From positions 62,001 to 126,000 of the forward strand of contig JADDMT010000062.1 of assembly GCA_021401465.1 (NCBI GenBank): a stretch of DNA of 64,000 bases, read 5' to 3'. Made by a program: the position numbers and the translations under genes. Shown piece by piece: positions 60,062-64,000 of this stretch. The stretch is from Teratosphaeria epicoccoides. Taxonomy: Eukaryota > Ascomycota > Dothideomycetes > Mycosphaerellales > Teratosphaeriaceae. The notes below the pieces were generated by a model. The model had not been told where the DNA came from and ran no database searches. It saw only the letters and a program-made list of their open reading frames with translations. Position 1 is the stretch's first letter. Every line of letters begins with the position of its first letter.

Positions 60062-63000
60062 GCATTAGCTACAAAGCTAATCTAAGCATGTCTCTTGTTC
60101 TCCTTAGGTTTATTCTAGGTGTACCTTTAGGCATTAATAATGTATAAGTAGGGCGTTTGCTTCTTGTTGTTACTTCGCGCGTTATACGCTACATATACAT
60201 GTGAAGAATTCTGCTCTAAAACTCTTATCTTCCTACAAATTAACCTTCTTAAGCCCTGCTTACGCCTCCTCTGCTCATCGAATTCACGAATAGCTTCTAG
60301 AGCGTTCTTGTAGTCTTTAGCTAGAACCTATTATGTGTACTTAGGTAGGTATGCTTTCTACTTTACTAGATAGTACGTTATACCTTTACGTCGCATACTA
60401 TCCTTAATACCCTTGACTTCCTACTCTTCCTTCTCTTCTACTACTAGTATTAGGTCCGCAGGCTCTTCGCCCTTACGCTATACCTATAGTTCGAGTAGAG
60501 ATACGTAGAAGACATCATGCACATAGTATGACAATAGTAATAATAGCTAGTACGCCTATAAGCCTATTATGTCGCGTATCTAGAAGGGTCTGACGAACCT
60601 TAGCGTCATCTTCTTACTTAGAAGTTTCAACTTAAGATTCTTCGTTAATAGTAACACCTTCGTACTAACTGCATACTACATCAGTTTAGCATAGGCGTTA
60701 TTATGTTAAATCTAGGATTCTAAGGCCTTTTTCTAGTGTTCTATTAGCACTGAATGTATCTCGCGTATACGCCACGCTAATTCCGTGGCGGCTAGCACCC
60801 TCTCCTTAGAAGACTCGTCCTGAGGCAGTTCTAGGTGTATTTCTAGATCGAAGCTATAAAGAATCTAAAATAGCGACATGCGTATAGTAGCATATATACT
60901 ATTATTAACTGCAAATTCCGCCATAGGAATTACGTCAGCCTAGGCGTCCTAGTTCTTAGTATAGTAGTACTAAAGGTACTACTTAAGAGTCTAGTTCCTA
61001 CGTTTAGTCTAACTATTAGTCTGCAGATAGAATGCTATACTTAGGTAGTACTTAACACGCGCCTTAAACATAAATTCTTGCTAGTATTTACTAGTAAAGA
61101 CAGAACCTTAATCTAATAGGATACTTCGGGGGACACTAAAGCGCTATATAACTTTGTTACGAAGTAGTTACACAAGCTTGCTACTTGTGCACTTTTTCGT
61201 ATATAGGATAAAGACATTTATCTTCGAGTTTTAGTAGACTACTATAAGGACAGCATTAACTACATTGCCTCTCTACTTTACTAGCAGCAAATCAGTGATG
61301 AAATCCATGGTTAAGTATTACTATAGTCTCTCTAGTAGTAGGAGCGCCTAAGTATCGCCATAGGGGCGATAGCGCCGAGATTTGCTAATCTAGCACATCT
61401 AGCAGGATTTGACATAGTCAGAGACATCCTGTTCTAGCGTCAGCTACTAGTATTTGCGTCTAAGAAGTGCGTTTGTCTTCTCTACGCTAAAATGACCCGC
61501 AAGTTTATTGTCATGATAAATACAGAGGAGCTACGAACAGAGTAGGTAGTTAGCGGGTACGTAGAGCCTATTATTAAAGTACTACAAGTCGCCTGACTTA
61601 GTCTAGTACTTTAGACCGCCTGCGGTATCCTAGAGGGCTACACCCTTATTAATTAACTCCGGTTCTTGCTCTTGTAACCGCTAAATAAGTCTCGAGACTT
61701 CTTGAAAGGGTTCTTTAGACATTACATGCTTACTACATGTAAGCTAGTTAACTACTACACAGATCGAGCTAGACGCGGTCGCTATAACCGCTAGATAGGA
61801 GGGTTCGTCGCTAGTAGAGGCTATAAGGCCCTATTAGACCTGCAGTCGACCTACAAGAGGAGCTAATAATAGATCGCTACTCTAAACTACAAGCTTCGTT
61901 TACAGCGTAGGGAGAAGCTGTTAGTTACCCTGCTCTATAGTGTCGTAGTCTAGTCGTTACGAAGGACTGTTAGCTAGATTCGTCTTTCTAGAACGATGCT
62001 AGATAACGAAGTCAAAGCTAGCAAGGAAAGTCGCCTACCTTGCTTGCTAACTACTTAGCTACTTTACGCCTATGAAGCCGCGAAGGTTATTATAGTTAGT
62101 AAGTACCTTAATAGGGTACGCTACGCCTTCGAGGTAGTGTTAGTACTCCTTAAAGCTATTAATAACAGCTAAAAGCTCTTAGTTGTAAGTCTTGTAGTTA
62201 AGCTTAGCGCCCTACATCTTCCGCGACTAGAAGATAATTAGGTACTATCGCGTACTACCTTCGTGCGACTAGAGCTACGATATAATTACGGCTATTACGA
62301 ATTTTGAAGTATTAGTCTCTATTCGGATCTTTGTAGTAGGGTCAAAGTGCCAAAGTATAGGCGTAGTTTAAAAAGCTGCTTTAAGTGTAGAGAAAGCCTT
62401 ACTCTAAGCCTCCTCCTAAGGCACTATCCCTAGCTTTTTTCCTTAAATTGCGCCCTTTGCGAGAGCCGTAAGGGGGGCTACAATCTTCAAGTAGGATCGT
62501 ATGAATCTGTAAAAGAAGTTAGTAAATCCTAGGAATACCTATACTTCTTAGAGGGTAGTTAGCTATAGCTACTCCGTAATTACAGACACCCTTTAGTTAT
62601 CTATGATAACTCCTTCTATGGAGACGATGTCTCTAAGAAACTTCATCCTGTCTGTTAGGAATAAGTACTTCTTTAGGTTTGTATATAGAGCGAACTTGTA
62701 GAGCTATTTAAGTACTATCCTTAGATACTAAATATGCTCCTCCTTCGAGTTAGAGTAGACTAGTATATCGTCAAAATATACTACGTAGCAGGTGTTAACG
62801 AGGCCGGCTAGGGCCCGGTTAATATACGCTTAGAACATCGCTAGTACGTTAGTTAAGCTTAATAGCATTACTATATACTCAAAGTATCTATACTACATTC
62901 GGAACGTAGTCTTCTACTTGTTGCCCTTTCGGATTAGTATCTAGTAGTAGGCGTCCTTCGAGTTAATAGACAAGAAGATAGCGGCGCAACTAAGGCAGTC

Positions 63001-64000
63001 AAGCGTCTCGCTAATAAGTAGTAGGGGGCAGCGGTTCTTCTAAGTTACCGCGTTAAGGCCCCTATAGTTAACGTATAGGTAGAGCGTGTTATCCTTCTTT
63101 AGGACGAATATAACTAACGATCTAGCCTCGCTGTCACTTCGTCAGATCTACGCGTTCCTTTACGCCTTGTAGAGGTAGTCTCGAAGTGTTTTAAGCTATA
63201 ATTCCGACATAGGGTATAGAGGTTAATACAGAGGATTATAACCCTCCTTAAGGTTAATTGCATGTTCCGCGTCTAGGGCCTAGGCATAGGCTGTAGCCTC
63301 TACGTCGAAAATATCGGCGTATTCCTCTAACTTAGGCAGAAGGGTAACGTCTTCCTTAACATTCTGTATGTAGACTACATACACACATTAGACCTTCTTC
63401 ATGTCCTTATAGAAGCCATGTATGTCACGTATCCTTATTACAGGAACTTCGCCTATAGAGCTATAGAACTAATTGTTAGTAGCTCTATTAACAATAACTC
63501 CCTGCTTGTAGCGCTAAGGGCGGCTAAGTAGGAGCTCCTTATTAGGAACGTCTTTAGCGTAGAAGACTTCGTTAGTCTCGCGCACTTCTCCTAAGGAGTC
63601 CGCGAGTTAGAGGCGCACGTTGTACGTGCCTTAAGCCGCTACGCCTTCGCCTTAAAAGGACTCCATAGTAGGTAGCAGGGCTCCTAGGATCGGCTTTAAA
63701 CTAAGCTGTATGATTACCTGCTAGGGTATCACGTTAACCTCCGCAAGGTCGTCTAATATATAGTCTACTAGCTTAAGCAAGCTATTAACTCAGACCGTAC
63801 TAGATAGGCGCTAGGCAGGCTACGAGTCTACACTATTAGCGACAGACAGCTTAGATACCCGTAGTAGCTATTTAGTTGTCTCGGGCTTGTCCTTCTCTAG
63901 CCTCCTCTCTAGGGAGGTTTTAGATACCTTGCTTACCTTCTTCCTATTACTTCGTTTAGGATAGCGAGCCGCCTAGTAGTCCCTCGCTCTACAGATGTAG
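60062..64000 (-). pseudogene. A6 gag-pol pseudogene, partial
   Basis: Read leftward from 64000: zinc-knuckle region at the window edge, protease region, RT with an aspartate pair preserved (YFDD, 62765-62777), RNase H, integrase (about 60880-61560) and chromodomain (YLVK.KAYLPKY, about 60330-60400). RIP stops throughout. Confidence 0.85.

Larger units (their letters stand above)
57415..64000 (-). mobile_element. Family A copy A6, inverted, cut by window end
   Basis: 3' LTR, spacer, full antisense ORF, then gag-pol on the minus strand up to the zinc-knuckle region at the window end. Collinear with A4 in reverse. The remaining gag and 5' LTR should lie beyond 64000. Confidence 0.9.

Noticed and set aside
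1..64000. TAG/TAA as sense codons (an altered genetic code)
   Set aside because: The many in-frame TAG/TAA codons are confined to repeats and fit C-to-T and G-to-A changes at CpA/TpG. The intact nuclease-like gene uses ordinary Gln and Trp codons and ends in TAA.

Overview
This window looks like a transposon-filled, gene-poor block of a filamentous ascomycete (Pezizomycotina) genome. Nearly all of it is Ty3/Gypsy-type LTR retrotransposon DNA bearing the mark of repeat-induced point mutation (RIP). CpA and TpG are depleted and TpA is in excess, so former CAG, CAA and TGG codons now read TAG or TAA, and retroelement frames can be followed for thousands of bases through RIP-type stops. One short island (about 51.3-52.87 kb) has normal base composition and carries the only gene that appears intact: a two-exon gene on the minus strand for a fungal PD-(D/E)XK nuclease-like protein of 434 residues.

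Layout, with family letters of my own. Family A is a chromovirus whose single reading frame carries gag, protease, RT, RNase H, integrase and chromodomain, with LTRs of about 360 bp. Copies are A1 (1-2595, 3' end only), A2 (3505-7889 plus 21432-23795, split by an insertion), A3 (27478-31497, 5' part), A4 (41819-49987, complete, target duplication GGAGT), A5 (55321-57414, inverted 3' part) and A6 (57415-64000, inverted, runs off the window). Family B is another chromovirus, about 6.8 kb with LTRs of about 165 bp: B1 (7890-21431, duplication ACAGG, inserted in A2), B2 (11500-18210, inverted, inserted in B1) and B3 (34208-35198, 41362-41818 and 49988-50262, cut into three by D1 and A4). C1 (31498-34172, minus) is a gag-protease fragment. 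D1 (35199-41361, duplication GCTTC) is a third chromovirus, inserted in B3. E1 (about 53.2-55.32 kb) and E2 (2596-3504) are remnants of a further family. A pogo/Fot1-like transposase fragment abuts the 3' end of the nuclease gene.

The most unusual structure is in family A. Between the end of pol and the 3' LTR lies a reading frame of about 523 codons on the opposite strand, with a Cys-rich N-terminal part, tail-to-tail with pol. A GGTATAAAAA box lies 88-89 bp upstream of its start position in all five copies that retain it. A smaller Cys-rich/coiled-coil frame sits tail-to-tail with a chromodomain pol in family E, and a Ser/Pro-rich antisense frame may occupy the same place in family B. This suggests chromoviruses carrying an accessory gene transcribed from the opposite strand.

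The insertion order can be read from the nesting: A2, then B1, then B2; B3, then D1 and A4; A5, then A6. I saw no tRNA, rRNA or CRISPR array. The stretch at 23.96-27.48 kb is degraded, coding-like DNA that I could not identify.
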